This document shows, in pieces, positions 34,607 to 43,376 of a DNA stretch of 64,000 bases. Source of the DNA: Leeuwenhoekiella blandensis MED217 (lineage in GTDB: Bacteria; Bacteroidota; Bacteroidia; Flavobacteriales; Flavobacteriaceae); NCBI RefSeq assembly GCF_000152985.1, contig NZ_CH672395.1:1563145-1627144 (forward strand). The letters are read 5' to 3'. Positions within the stretch are counted from its first letter, which is position 1. Each line of letters starts with the position of its first letter. The notes beneath the pieces were generated by a model. It worked only from the letters and a program-made list of their open reading frames with translations. It was not told the DNA's origin and searched no databases. A program made the position numbers and the translations under genes.

Positions 34607-35848
34607 ATGCAGGTAAAAACAACAAAACAACATTATGCGATAGCCGTTACTCAGGAGGTTTTAACTAAAAAGCAGTTAAAGGAACTCCTCAAAGCAGCTT
34701 GGTTGATCGAAGAAGCAGGAGGTGAGGGATTATTGTTTTCTAATCATATTTTAGAAGAATACCTGGATGAAGAATACCGTCACGGTAGGTCGATATTGAC
34801 CGAGGAACACGAGCGTTTACAAACCAAGTCAAGTGGCGAACGCAAAAAACTCTTGTTAGATTATCAATTGGCGCAACAGCCTAAATTTTTAATTCTCGAT
34901 AATCCTTTTGATGCTTTAGATACTGAAAAGATCAAGTGGTTTAAAGAACAGCTAGAAGCGCTTAAAGATACCACCTTGCTCATACAAGTCTATCGGCGTG
35001 AAGAAGATGTGTTGCCCTATTGTACACAGGGATTACAGTATCAAGAGGGACATTTTAAGAAGACAGCGCTACCCCGGCAAGATCAAGCGGTAGATCACAC
35101 TTTAGCGGTTCATCCTATTCCTGAGCCGCTTACGTTCTTTAAGGACATTCCTGAAGAGCTTATTGTGCTAAAAAATGTTTCTGTATCCTTTGGAGAAAAG
35201 CCCGTACTTGACAGCATATCCTGGACGGTGAAGCGCGGCACTTCCTGGCACCTCAAAGGACCTAATGGTTCAGGGAAAACCACCTTGCTTTCTATGATTA
35301 CCGGGGATAGTACCAAAGGCTATGGGAAGGAATTGTATTTGTTCGGAAGAAAAAAGGGAACAGGAGAGAGCGTCTGGGAGATCAAACAGAAAATAGGGTA
35401 TTTTACCACAACAATGACCGAACGTTTTGACGGAATGCACGATGTGAAGAATATGATCATTTCGGGCTTATACGATAGTGTGGGACTGTATCAAAAGCCC
35501 ACTACTTTAGAAATCGCTACTGCCGAAGCCTGGCTTAAAGTCATCGGTCTTACTACTTACAGTACAAAACCCTTCAGATCCCTGACCGAAGTTCAAAAAC
35601 GACTGGTCTTGATCGCAAGAGCTATGATCAAACACCCGCCCTTATTGATCTTAGATGAGCCTACAGCCGCATTAGATTCGGCAGGTGCACGCCTTATCGT
35701 TTCGCTTATCAATAAAATAAAAGCAGGGAGCAAAACCGCTGTGATTTATGTTTCACATAGAGAAGAGCCCGGATTGAATTTTAAGAACACGATCCTATTT
35801 CAGCCTTCAAAAACGGGTTCAAAAGCAGTACTTTCTCGAAAAGACTGA
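34607..35848 (+). CDS. double ABC ATPase (ModF-like) with one composite ATP site
   Basis: 413 residues, soluble, two ABC-type halves. The N-terminal half (1-165) has a signature-like KSSGERKK (Ser76-Gly77) and Walker B FLILDNP but no Walker A. The C-terminal half (about 185-400) has Walker A GPNGSGKTT (Lys224) and Walker B LLILDEPTAALD, but its signature reads SLTEVQ instead of LSGGQ. Together they could build a single ATP site. The layout matches ModF/PhrA-type ATPases, whose function is poorly defined; no permease is encoded nearby. It follows a quinone oxidoreductase gene by 5 bases. Confidence 0.75.
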   Translation: MQVKTTKQHYAIAVTQEVLTKKQLKELLKAAWLIEEAGGEGLLFSNHILEEYLDEEYRHGRSILTEEHERLQTKSSGERKKLLLDYQLAQQPKFLILDNPFDALDTEKIKWFKEQLEALKDTTLLIQVYRREEDVLPYCTQGLQYQEGHFKKTALPRQDQAVDHTLAVHPIPEPLTFFKDIPEELIVLKNVSVSFGEKPVLDSISWTVKRGTSWHLKGPNGSGKTTLLSMITGDSTKGYGKELYLFGRKKGTGESVWEIKQKIGYFTTTMTERFDGMHDVKNMIISGLYDSVGLYQKPTTLEIATAEAWLKVIGLTTYSTKPFRSLTEVQKRLVLIARAMIKHPPLLILDEPTAALDSAGARLIVSLINKIKAGSKTAVIYVSHREEPGLNFKNTILFQPSKTGSKAVLSRKD

Positions 35849-35912
35849 AGTAACAAATAGCTAAAATGCTTAAGTTAATCGTTAAAGTGTTTAAAAGTTA
35901 GGCTGAAAAGCG

Positions 35913-35920
35913 TACATTTG
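35913..35920 (+). promoter_or_regulatory. -7 promoter box of the second hybrid kinase
   Basis: TACATTTG, exact TAnnTTTG match, 63 bases before ATG 35984. The -33 element is not clear. It probably drives the signalling/exopolysaccharide gene set. Confidence 0.55.
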
Positions 35921-35983
35921 ATTGCCCAATGAATTTTAAAAGTACCTTACTTTTAATTTTACCCAACTTAAAACGCTTCTACA

Positions 35984-38900
35984 ATGTCTGATTCTGCATT
36001 TGTTAAAAGGGATTTTCATCGTATTCTTTGCGATGATGCTGAGGTCTTTTCCTGGATTTTAAGCAAAGCATCTATTGGAGTATTCTACATCAATTTAGAG
36101 CATCAAGAGCGCTTTCATATCACCACTTCTTTTTGGGATACAATAGGCTATAGAAAGCCTGAAAAAGAGGTTGAACTCGATGTATTCTGGGAGGTTCTGG
36201 GAGTAGCGGGAAAGAAAACCATTCAAGACCTGATAAACAAAACAAGTTTCAATGAGTTAACAAAAGAGCGTCATTATTTTTCTTTTTCCGACAAAAACAG
36301 GAGAATTCTTACGGCAACTTCGCGGCATTTGGTATACACTGACAGCGACGGCAAACGTCATCTTTTTGTGAAATTTATTGCCGATGTTGCTCAAAAGTCC
36401 TCATCTGATAACTATTTAAAGAAAATCAAGAAGCTTCGGAAGTTCAACGAAATTTATGAAGAGACTAATGATCTGGCTTGTGTTGGTGGTTGGGAAGTAG
36501 ATTTGATCAAGCATAAGGTTACCTGGACGCGGGTCACCAAAGAAATTCATGGTGTGTCTAAGAGCTTTGAGCCTCGTTTTGAAGCAGGTATCAACTTTTA
36601 TAAGGAAGGAGAAAACCGAGAAAAAATCAAGACTCTTTTTTCAAAATGTGTTGAAGAAGGCGTGAGTTTTGATGACGAGTTTATCATAATCACTGCCGAT
36701 GGTAAAGAAAAGTGGGTGCGCAGTATGGGTAAAGCCGAATTTGAGAACGGGGTATGCATTCGCGTTTACGGGGCTTTTCAGGATATCAGCAACAGGAAAA
36801 AGCATCAGCTCGCTAGAGAAAAAGCAGAAAATCGGTTTACAAAAGTATTTGAGAATTCTTCAATAGGAATTGTTTTGGTGAATCATCAAAGCAATTTGGT
36901 GATGGCTAATTCTTCTGCAAGAAGAATTTTCGGTTTAGATCATTTGTCAGAAGAGGAGGTTCTAGAATATACCATAAAAGATGTCCTCCTTCCTGAATAC
37001 ATTCCGGAAGCTATAGAAAACAGAACAGCACTCATGTCTGGAGACATAGACCATTATCAAATGGAGGTAGAGTGCTACCACGGCTCAGGTAAAGTCATTT
37101 GGTGTAGTTTTAGCTGTTCAATGATTACAGAAACAGAAGCCCAGTCTAAATTAGTAATTACGCAGGTAGAAGATATTACAAAAAGGAAAAGTTTAGAGCG
37201 CAGAGCTTTAGAGAATGCTTCCAAATTTAAAAGGGTTTTTGAGTATTCACCAAATGGAATGGCCCTAGTTGATTTACACGGGAGATGGCGTAGTGTCAAT
37301 CATAATTTGGCACAAATGATCGGGTATTCTAGAGAAGAATTGCTTAAGATGTCATTGAGAGAAATCACGCATCCTGAAGATCGGGAAAATGATGCGCAAC
37401 TTTTCTCAAAGATCATTACCAAGGAGTTGACAAACTACCAAGTAGAAAAGCGCTATTTACATAAAGATGGATCGCTTGTACACTGTTTTTTAACGGTTTC
37501 CGGTTTGTTTGATGAGCGCGGAAATGTACGTTCGCTTATTGGCCAGGTAGTCGATATGACTGATGAGATCAACGCGAAGAAGGCATTAGAATCTAGCTTG
37601 AATGAGATGCGGGTAATTCTTGATTCTACCACTCAAGTAATTATTGTAGAAACTGATCTTGACCATATTATTCGAAAATTCAATAAAGGTGCAGAAAATC
37701 TTCTCGGCTATACCGCTGAAGAAGTTATAGGAAATCAAAAGCCGGCTATTTTTCATGTAGACGAAGAAGTTGAAAACTATGCTTTAAAACTGAAAGAAGA
37801 ATATGGAGAGCAGGTTGACAAACATGATGTTTTTACCTATAAGATCAATAGGGGCGAACTAGAAACCCGCGATTGGACTTATGTAAGAAAGGATGGTACC
37901 ACATTTCCCGTGCAGCTAGTAGTAACGGCCATTAAAGATGATGAAGGCAAAACCACAGGCTATTTAGGCGTTTCGGCAGATATTTCTGCATTAAAAGCGA
38001 TGGAATACTCCTTGATCAAGGCCAAACAAAAAGCTGAAGCTGCAAACAAATATAAGTCGGAGTTTTTAGCAAATATGAGTCACGAAATTCGAACGCCATT
38101 AAACGGTGTAATTGGTTTTGCCGATATTTTGATGAAGTCTCCACTTAATGAGAATCAGCAAAAATACATGGAGACCATTTATGCATCGGCAATTTCGCTG
38201 CTCGATCTGATCAATGATATTTTAGACTTCTCTAAGATCGAAGCCGGTAAATTGAGCCTAAGCGAAGAGCGGGTGAATATCACAGAGCTTTGTGGCCGAT
38301 CGGTTGAAATGATCAAACATGAGGCGTATCAAAAGAATATTGAAGTATTGCTCAACATTCCGCAAAAGATCGATCAATACATCATTGCAGACGGTTTGCG
38401 CTTGCGACAGATCCTGATCAACTTGTTAAGCAACGCCGTAAAATTCACACACGACGGTGAGATCGAACTTAAGGTTGAAGAGCAAAATAGCGCGTTACAT
38501 CCTAATAAAAAACAATTTACGTTCTCCTTAAGAGATACCGGGATTGGGATTTCAGAACAAAATCTTCAAGAGATCTTTAAAGCCTTTAATCAAGGTGACG
38601 CTTCTACGACGCGTAAATATGGCGGTACCGGACTCGGACTCACCATAAGCAACAGACTGTTGCAGTTGATGGAAAGTAAACTGGAAGTAAGAAGTACTTT
38701 GGGCGTAGGGACAACCTTTTACTTTACTGTAGATTTTGAAACCGATAGTGGTGTCAACAGGACTCCTACACCGTTTAAAGATATAAAGCGTGCCTTGCTT
38801 GTAGATGATAACACCAACAATCGTGTCATCCTTGAAGAAATGTTAAGTGAGCGTAATATAGAAACGGTTCATGCCGCAAATGGAATTGATGCGATCGAAA

Positions 38901-39601
38901 TACTACAAGAAGATACAAACTTTGATATCGCTATTGTAGATTACAATATGCCCTATCTAAACGGACTTGATCTCATTCAGCATTTTAGAGAAGAGCTTAA
39001 AATTAATAAAGAACAATTACCTATTATTTTACTGCACAGTTCTGAAGATGACACTGAGATCAATGGGCGTACCAAAGCTTTAGGCGTAGCCGGAAAACTG
39101 GTGAAACCTGCTTTACGTAATGATCTTTTTGAAACGATAGATCGTTTAGATGAATCAGAACAAGGGCAGCTAGAAGAGGTACAAGAGGCGACAGATTTAA
39201 GCAATGGGACCCTTACCATTCTGGTTGCAGAAGATAATCCGGTAAACAAGTTCTTAACCAAAACCATTCTCAATAAGATCACCGCAAACGCCACTATTAT
39301 TGAAGCAGATGATGGGGCTCAGGCCGTTGAAGTCTATAAGAATCAGCCGTTAGATTTTATTTTTATGGATATTCAAATGCCGGTAATGAGCGGTTATGAA
39401 GCTACTCAGGAAATAAGAAAAATAGAACCACACGGAGATCGCATACCCATTATTGCGCTTACAGCTAGAGCCTTAAAAGGAGAGCACGAGAAATGTGTAG
39501 CAAGTGGAATGGACGGATATATAGCCAAACCTTTGGTTCTTGAAGACCTTAAAAAGGTGCTGCAAGAGCATTTGAATAATGAAAAACTAAGCGTATCTTA
39601 A
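35984..39601 (+). CDS. multi-PAS hybrid sensor histidine kinase, paralogue of the 5152-8679 gene
   Basis: 1205 residues, no membrane segment. An N-terminal PAS-like region (1-140) is followed by four PAS/PAC units (about 150-270, 275-400, 405-525, 530-675), HisKA with His700 in MSHEIRTPLNG, HATPase_c (NAVKF, DTGIGI, GGTGLGL), receiver 1 (Asp986 in IVDYNMP) and receiver 2 (Asp1129 in FMDIQMP). Long collinear stretches match the first kinase, e.g. GGWEVDL, SWTRVTK-type and FEYSPNGM segments, so the two arose by duplication. The fifth PAS here has an insertion of about 25 residues. It heads the set that continues with Hpt, CheY-like, HEAT, GT2 and YaiO genes, so it likely controls polysaccharide synthesis. 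Confidence 0.93.
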   Translation: MSDSAFVKRDFHRILCDDAEVFSWILSKASIGVFYINLEHQERFHITTSFWDTIGYRKPEKEVELDVFWEVLGVAGKKTIQDLINKTSFNELTKERHYFSFSDKNRRILTATSRHLVYTDSDGKRHLFVKFIADVAQKSSSDNYLKKIKKLRKFNEIYEETNDLACVGGWEVDLIKHKVTWTRVTKEIHGVSKSFEPRFEAGINFYKEGENREKIKTLFSKCVEEGVSFDDEFIIITADGKEKWVRSMGKAEFENGVCIRVYGAFQDISNRKKHQLAREKAENRFTKVFENSSIGIVLVNHQSNLVMANSSARRIFGLDHLSEEEVLEYTIKDVLLPEYIPEAIENRTALMSGDIDHYQMEVECYHGSGKVIWCSFSCSMITETEAQSKLVITQVEDITKRKSLERRALENASKFKRVFEYSPNGMALVDLHGRWRSVNHNLAQMIGYSREELLKMSLREITHPEDRENDAQLFSKIITKELTNYQVEKRYLHKDGSLVHCFLTVSGLFDERGNVRSLIGQVVDMTDEINAKKALESSLNEMRVILDSTTQVIIVETDLDHIIRKFNKGAENLLGYTAEEVIGNQKPAIFHVDEEVENYALKLKEEYGEQVDKHDVFTYKINRGELETRDWTYVRKDGTTFPVQLVVTAIKDDEGKTTGYLGVSADISALKAMEYSLIKAKQKAEAANKYKSEFLANMSHEIRTPLNGVIGFADILMKSPLNENQQKYMETIYASAISLLDLINDILDFSKIEAGKLSLSEERVNITELCGRSVEMIKHEAYQKNIEVLLNIPQKIDQYIIADGLRLRQILINLLSNAVKFTHDGEIELKVEEQNSALHPNKKQFTFSLRDTGIGISEQNLQEIFKAFNQGDASTTRKYGGTGLGLTISNRLLQLMESKLEVRSTLGVGTTFYFTVDFETDSGVNRTPTPFKDIKRALLVDDNTNNRVILEEMLSERNIETVHAANGIDAIEILQEDTNFDIAIVDYNMPYLNGLDLIQHFREELKINKEQLPIILLHSSEDDTEINGRTKALGVAGKLVKPALRNDLFETIDRLDESEQGQLEEVQEATDLSNGTLTILVAEDNPVNKFLTKTILNKITANATIIEADDGAQAVEVYKNQPLDFIFMDIQMPVMSGYEATQEIRKIEPHGDRIPIIALTARALKGEHEKCVASGMDGYIAKPLVLEDLKKVLQEHLNNEKLSVS

Positions 39602-39625
39602 AACAAGCGAAACAAGCTTTAAACT

Positions 39626-40351
39626 TTGAACGAAACAAAAAAACATATAGTCCTTGTAGATGCAGATGCGCTGGCACAAGCGAGATTCAACACTTTTTTT
39701 TCTAAAAGTGAGGTTGAGGTCAACAGCTTTGCTTCGGCGATGGGAGCCATTCAATACATCAAGCAGTCTGGCGAGCCAGATCTTTTGTTGATCGAAGAGA
39801 ACGTTAAACCTCTAGGGGCTATTCAGACGTTGAATTATTTGAAAGAACAAGTAAATTTTAAGGGATCTGTCATGTTAATCGCTAATTCAGAGTCCTTAGT
39901 TTCAAAAAGTGCAGATTTTGTAAGATTTTTGAGTAAACCTTTTAAAAATGAAGACATTGGCTTTGTAAAGACATTTTTGCAGCTTCCTTGTTCTCCTGAA
40001 GAACCTGAAGAACAAATCTACAGCCTCAATTATCTTATAGAGCTCTCTGATGGTGATGCTGAGTTTATTAGAGAGAGTATCAGCATTTTTAAGGATTCTG
40101 TAACGCCACGTCTGGAAGAAATGCTTCAATTTTATAAAGAGGAAGCTTACGAGGAGGTGAGCAAGGTTGCACATAGTTTAAAGCCTTCTTTTGAAATGCT
40201 GCAAAACAGCAAGGCTGCACAATTGAGTAATGAATTGGCTCACAAAATTACAGGAACAGCGATGTTTCCACTTATAAATGAATTGATAGAAGAACACAAA
40301 AAAATGCAGGAAGCTTTAAAAGATGATTTTCCTGAAGTGTACAGCGTATGA
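39626..40351 (+). CDS. pseudo-receiver plus Hpt phosphotransfer protein
   Basis: 241 residues from a TTG start (39626), 24 bases after the kinase stop; no ATG is available nearby. The N-terminal half is receiver-like (HIVLVDADALAQ, FLSKPF) but the phospho-acceptor position reads LLLIEENV: Glu replaces Asp, so it should not be phosphorylated normally. The C-terminal half is an Hpt four-helix bundle, with His183 in KVAHSLKPSFEML. It should relay phosphate from the kinase receiver (Asp1129) to the next gene's Asp53. Its stop overlaps the next start (ATGA), so the two are translationally coupled. Confidence 0.8.
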   Translation: MNETKKHIVLVDADALAQARFNTFFSKSEVEVNSFASAMGAIQYIKQSGEPDLLLIEENVKPLGAIQTLNYLKEQVNFKGSVMLIANSESLVSKSADFVRFLSKPFKNEDIGFVKTFLQLPCSPEEPEEQIYSLNYLIELSDGDAEFIRESISIFKDSVTPRLEEMLQFYKEEAYEEVSKVAHSLKPSFEMLQNSKAAQLSNELAHKITGTAMFPLINELIEEHKKMQEALKDDFPEVYSV

Positions 40352-40710
40352 GTAAAAGAATCTTGGTCATAGAAGATAACCCCATGGTCGTAAAATCTTT
40401 AGAGTTTAAGCTAAAGAAGGATGGATACACGGTTGTCTTGGCTGAAGATGGCCGCGTGGCTATGCAGTTGCTCAAAGACCAGGAGTTTGATTTAGTGCTT
40501 ACCGATTTAATGTTACCTTTTGTAAATGGAAACGAAATAATAGAACATATAAAAAACGTGAACCAAGAGGTTCCTATCATAGTATTGTCTACCTCAACAC
40601 AAGAAGACATTATAACTGATGCCTTTGAGATGGGCGTCGACGATTTTATAACCAAACCTTTTAGCCCTAGTGAGTTGTCGCTACGTGTTAAAAGAACACT
40701 AGCTAAGTAA
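40348..40710 (+). CDS. single-domain response regulator (CheY-like)
   Basis: 120 residues, one receiver domain only: acidic pair in LVIEDNPMV, acceptor Asp53 in LVLTDLMLP, switch Ser in VLSTST, and Lys in FITKPFSP. There is no output domain, so it must act by binding a partner, possibly the HEAT-repeat or GT2 protein encoded downstream. The start overlaps the Hpt stop by 4 bases. An 81-base gap separates it from the HEAT gene, with no clear terminator between. Confidence 0.9.
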   Translation: MSKRILVIEDNPMVVKSLEFKLKKDGYTVVLAEDGRVAMQLLKDQEFDLVLTDLMLPFVNGNEIIEHIKNVNQEVPIIVLSTSTQEDIITDAFEMGVDDFITKPFSPSELSLRVKRTLAK

Positions 40711-40791
40711 CACTTTTAAAATCCTTACGTATAAGAAAACATAAACCTTCATCTAACTCCGACTCCCCAAGTCACAAATGAATTTATTACT

Positions 40792-41886
40792 ATGCCTACG
40801 CTTTATTTTAATTTGGAAGATTGGTCTTTGATCCTAAAGATCAATTTGATCCTCAGTTTGATTTTTTCTTGTATAGCACTGTTTTTTGTAAGCTTAGTGC
40901 TGTATTTGCGTATACGTAAAAATATCAAGGAATCGCATAGAAAACATTTAGAGGCCAGGTTTATAGATTTTGTCAATGCGTTTCTTTTTGATGAAACCAT
41001 TAATAAGAGTAAAGCTTTAGGCGATTTTAAGTACAGCTATATAAAGTCTTCCTATGACCATAAAATCTTGATCAAGCAGATTTTAATTTTTGATGAAAAC
41101 TTAAAAGGAGAGTCCAGCTTACTCATCAAAGAGATTTTTTATGGCTTAGGTTTATATAAATTTCTATTGGAAGATCTACAGGGGTATCGATGGTATTACA
41201 AAGCACGGGCAATGTTTGCGTTTTCTAAATTGGGTATTGAAGTTCCCGAGAACTATGTATACCCTTTATTACAGTCCAAACGGGTAGAACTTCGACAACA
41301 CGCTATTTTGTACTTTTTAAACACTTCAAAAACAGATCCTCTGGTTTTTCTTGATAATTTGGAAGGACGCTTGACCCTGTGGCAACAAGTGCTGATTGAA
41401 AATAGCCTGAAAAGCTTTGAAGTAGAGATTCCTGATTTTGCGCGCTGGCTCGACCATCACGAAGATAGTATTGTCGTTTTTTGTATTAAAATGATCTTAA
41501 GTTTTAATCAATTTCAGAATATACCCTTGTTGGTAGATTGCTTAGATCACGATGCGGAAGAGGTGAGATATCAGGCTATTCAGTCTTTGCAAACCATGGA
41601 AGTTTCTGAAGCCTTACAGTTAATGCTTACTCATTTTCCTGAAGAAACTGCACAGAATAAACGCAGTATTTTATACGCTATAAAAAAGATGGGTACCTAT
41701 AAAGATCTGCAGACTTTGGTTCCCCATATTCATAAGGAAGATGAAAATTTACAAGTTGATTTTTATAAAATCTCTCGCTGCTTTGAAGATCAAATCCCGG
41801 TAAAAAGTCTTTTAAATATAGAAACTTTATCAAAAGATTGGGAAGATTTTCAAGAGTATTCAATGCAACAAAGTATTGGGGCTTAA
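40792..41886 (+). CDS. membrane-anchored HEAT-repeat protein
   Basis: 364 residues. One N-terminal membrane segment (about 17-42, LILSLIFSCIALFFVSLVLYL) is followed by a basic stretch and a cytoplasmic, all-helical region of HEAT-like repeats (e.g. SKRVELRQHAILYFLN, DHDAEEVRYQAIQSLQ, and FPEETAQNKRSILYAIKK). HEAT solenoids are protein-binding scaffolds. Its place between a CheY-like regulator and a GT2 synthase suggests it links phosphorelay output to the synthase; this is inference. No enzyme motif seen. Confidence 0.75.
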   Translation: MPTLYFNLEDWSLILKINLILSLIFSCIALFFVSLVLYLRIRKNIKESHRKHLEARFIDFVNAFLFDETINKSKALGDFKYSYIKSSYDHKILIKQILIFDENLKGESSLLIKEIFYGLGLYKFLLEDLQGYRWYYKARAMFAFSKLGIEVPENYVYPLLQSKRVELRQHAILYFLNTSKTDPLVFLDNLEGRLTLWQQVLIENSLKSFEVEIPDFARWLDHHEDSIVVFCIKMILSFNQFQNIPLLVDCLDHDAEEVRYQAIQSLQTMEVSEALQLMLTHFPEETAQNKRSILYAIKKMGTYKDLQTLVPHIHKEDENLQVDFYKISRCFEDQIPVKSLLNIETLSKDWEDFQEYSMQQSIGA

Positions 41887-41927
41887 GCAGGCTGTTTTCA
41901 ATGAAAGTTGCTTATCTTTTATAAAAA

Positions 41928-43364
41928 TTGAACAACTTGCAACTTAACGCAACCACTATTATAGAAGTTTTTAGTGTCCTGTTTTTGATCTATGGGTTAA
42001 TTATCATTTCGGGATATATTTTTTCTGCATTTTTTTCAATCTTCGAAATTCGGGATTATAAACGTAGAAATAACTTTCAGGACGACGCAGCCCTTTTACA
42101 GTCAGCCAATTTACCAGCGATCTCCGTATTGGCTCCCGCCTATAATGAGGAAGCAAATCTTGTTGAAAACATACGCTCGCTGTTGACGTTAAATTATCCT
42201 TCTTTTGAGATAGTGATCATAAATGATGGGAGTAAAGACAATTCGCTACAAAAGCTCATAACTACTTTTCAACTCGAAGAGCAAGAGCCTATTCATTACA
42301 ATCATATAGCGACAAAAAAACTAAAGGGAATTTATAAGTCTAAAATTAAAGCTTATAAAAACCTTAGGGTCATCGATAAAGAGAATGGTGGTAAAGCCGA
42401 CGCTTTGAATATGGGAATCAACTGTTGCATACACGATGTGATCTGCTGTATTGATGTAGATTGTGTTTTAGAGCGCAACTCGCTTTTAAAGCTCATAAGA
42501 CCCTTTTTGAACAATACAAAACGCGTGATCGCCAGTGGCGGAATCATTCGCGTGGCCAATAATTGTATCATAGAAGATGGACGAATCATCGAAGTGCGTC
42601 TCCCGCGAACGTTTCTAGGGAAGGCACAGATCTTAGAATATTTTAGGGCTTTTTTGATGGGGAGAATGGCCTGGTCACGGGTTGATGGTTTGTTGCTCAT
42701 CTCTGGAGCTTTTGGGATGTTTGACAAACAAACGGTTATTGAAGCCGGGGGCTATAACCACAATACGGTGGGCGAAGACATGGAGTTGCTCGTGCGTATG
42801 CGTAGGGTTATGCGTGAACAAGGAATCCCTTATAAGGTGGGTTTTGTTCCCGACCCTTTATGTTGGACCGAAGTGCCGGAGAGCACCCAGGTCTTACGCC
42901 GGCAGCGCAATCGCTGGGCGCGTGGAACAGTAGAGACCTTAATGCTGCATAAGAAAATGCTTTTCAATCCTAAATATGGAGTTTTAGGATTATTGAGCAC
43001 ACCGTACTGGATGTTTTTTGAGTGGTTTGCGCCAATTATCGAGTTTATCGGAATTCTATTTTTTATCGTTCTTATGCTTCTTGGAAAGATAAATTTTCAG
43101 GTATTTATGATCTTTTTCATTGTGATCTATACCTTTTCTATACTATTTTCGATCACAGCGATCTTCTTTGAAGAATACTCTTTTCAGCAGTATAAAAAGC
43201 CAAAATATATGTTTATGCTCATATTTACGGCTTTATTAGAACCTATCCTGTATCACCCTATTGTTATGTGGGCGGCAGTTAAAGGAAATATTGATTTAAT
43301 TCGCGGAAAAAAATCCTGGGGAGAAATGTCTCGAGCAGGATTGGGAAATTCCGGTAAAACTTAA
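41928..43364 (+). CDS. processive family 2 glycosyltransferase (polysaccharide synthase)
   Basis: 478 residues from TTG 41928. An N-terminal membrane segment (about 12-40) precedes the GT-A catalytic domain: APAYNEEANL, UDP-sugar/metal-binding CIDVDCV (Asp176, Asp178), catalytic-base region GEDMELL (Glu283-Asp284) and the processivity motif QRNRW (Gln326-Trp330). Several membrane segments follow (about 358-440). This is the layout of PgaC/IcaA and hyaluronan synthase-type enzymes, which polymerise and export beta-linked sugars. No PilZ domain is present, so c-di-GMP control is not evident. 12 bases separate it from the YaiO gene. Confidence 0.87.
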   Translation: MNNLQLNATTIIEVFSVLFLIYGLIIISGYIFSAFFSIFEIRDYKRRNNFQDDAALLQSANLPAISVLAPAYNEEANLVENIRSLLTLNYPSFEIVIINDGSKDNSLQKLITTFQLEEQEPIHYNHIATKKLKGIYKSKIKAYKNLRVIDKENGGKADALNMGINCCIHDVICCIDVDCVLERNSLLKLIRPFLNNTKRVIASGGIIRVANNCIIEDGRIIEVRLPRTFLGKAQILEYFRAFLMGRMAWSRVDGLLLISGAFGMFDKQTVIEAGGYNHNTVGEDMELLVRMRRVMREQGIPYKVGFVPDPLCWTEVPESTQVLRRQRNRWARGTVETLMLHKKMLFNPKYGVLGLLSTPYWMFFEWFAPIIEFIGILFFIVLMLLGKINFQVFMIFFIVIYTFSILFSITAIFFEEYSFQQYKKPKYMFMLIFTALLEPILYHPIVMWAAVKGNIDLIRGKKSWGEMSRAGLGNSGKT

Positions 43365-43376
43365 AAAATAAGAATC

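Noticed and set aside
41928-43364. Cellulose synthase BcsA
   Set aside because: No PilZ domain, too short, and no bcsB/bcsZ neighbours; a PgaC/hyaluronan-synthase-type layout fits better.
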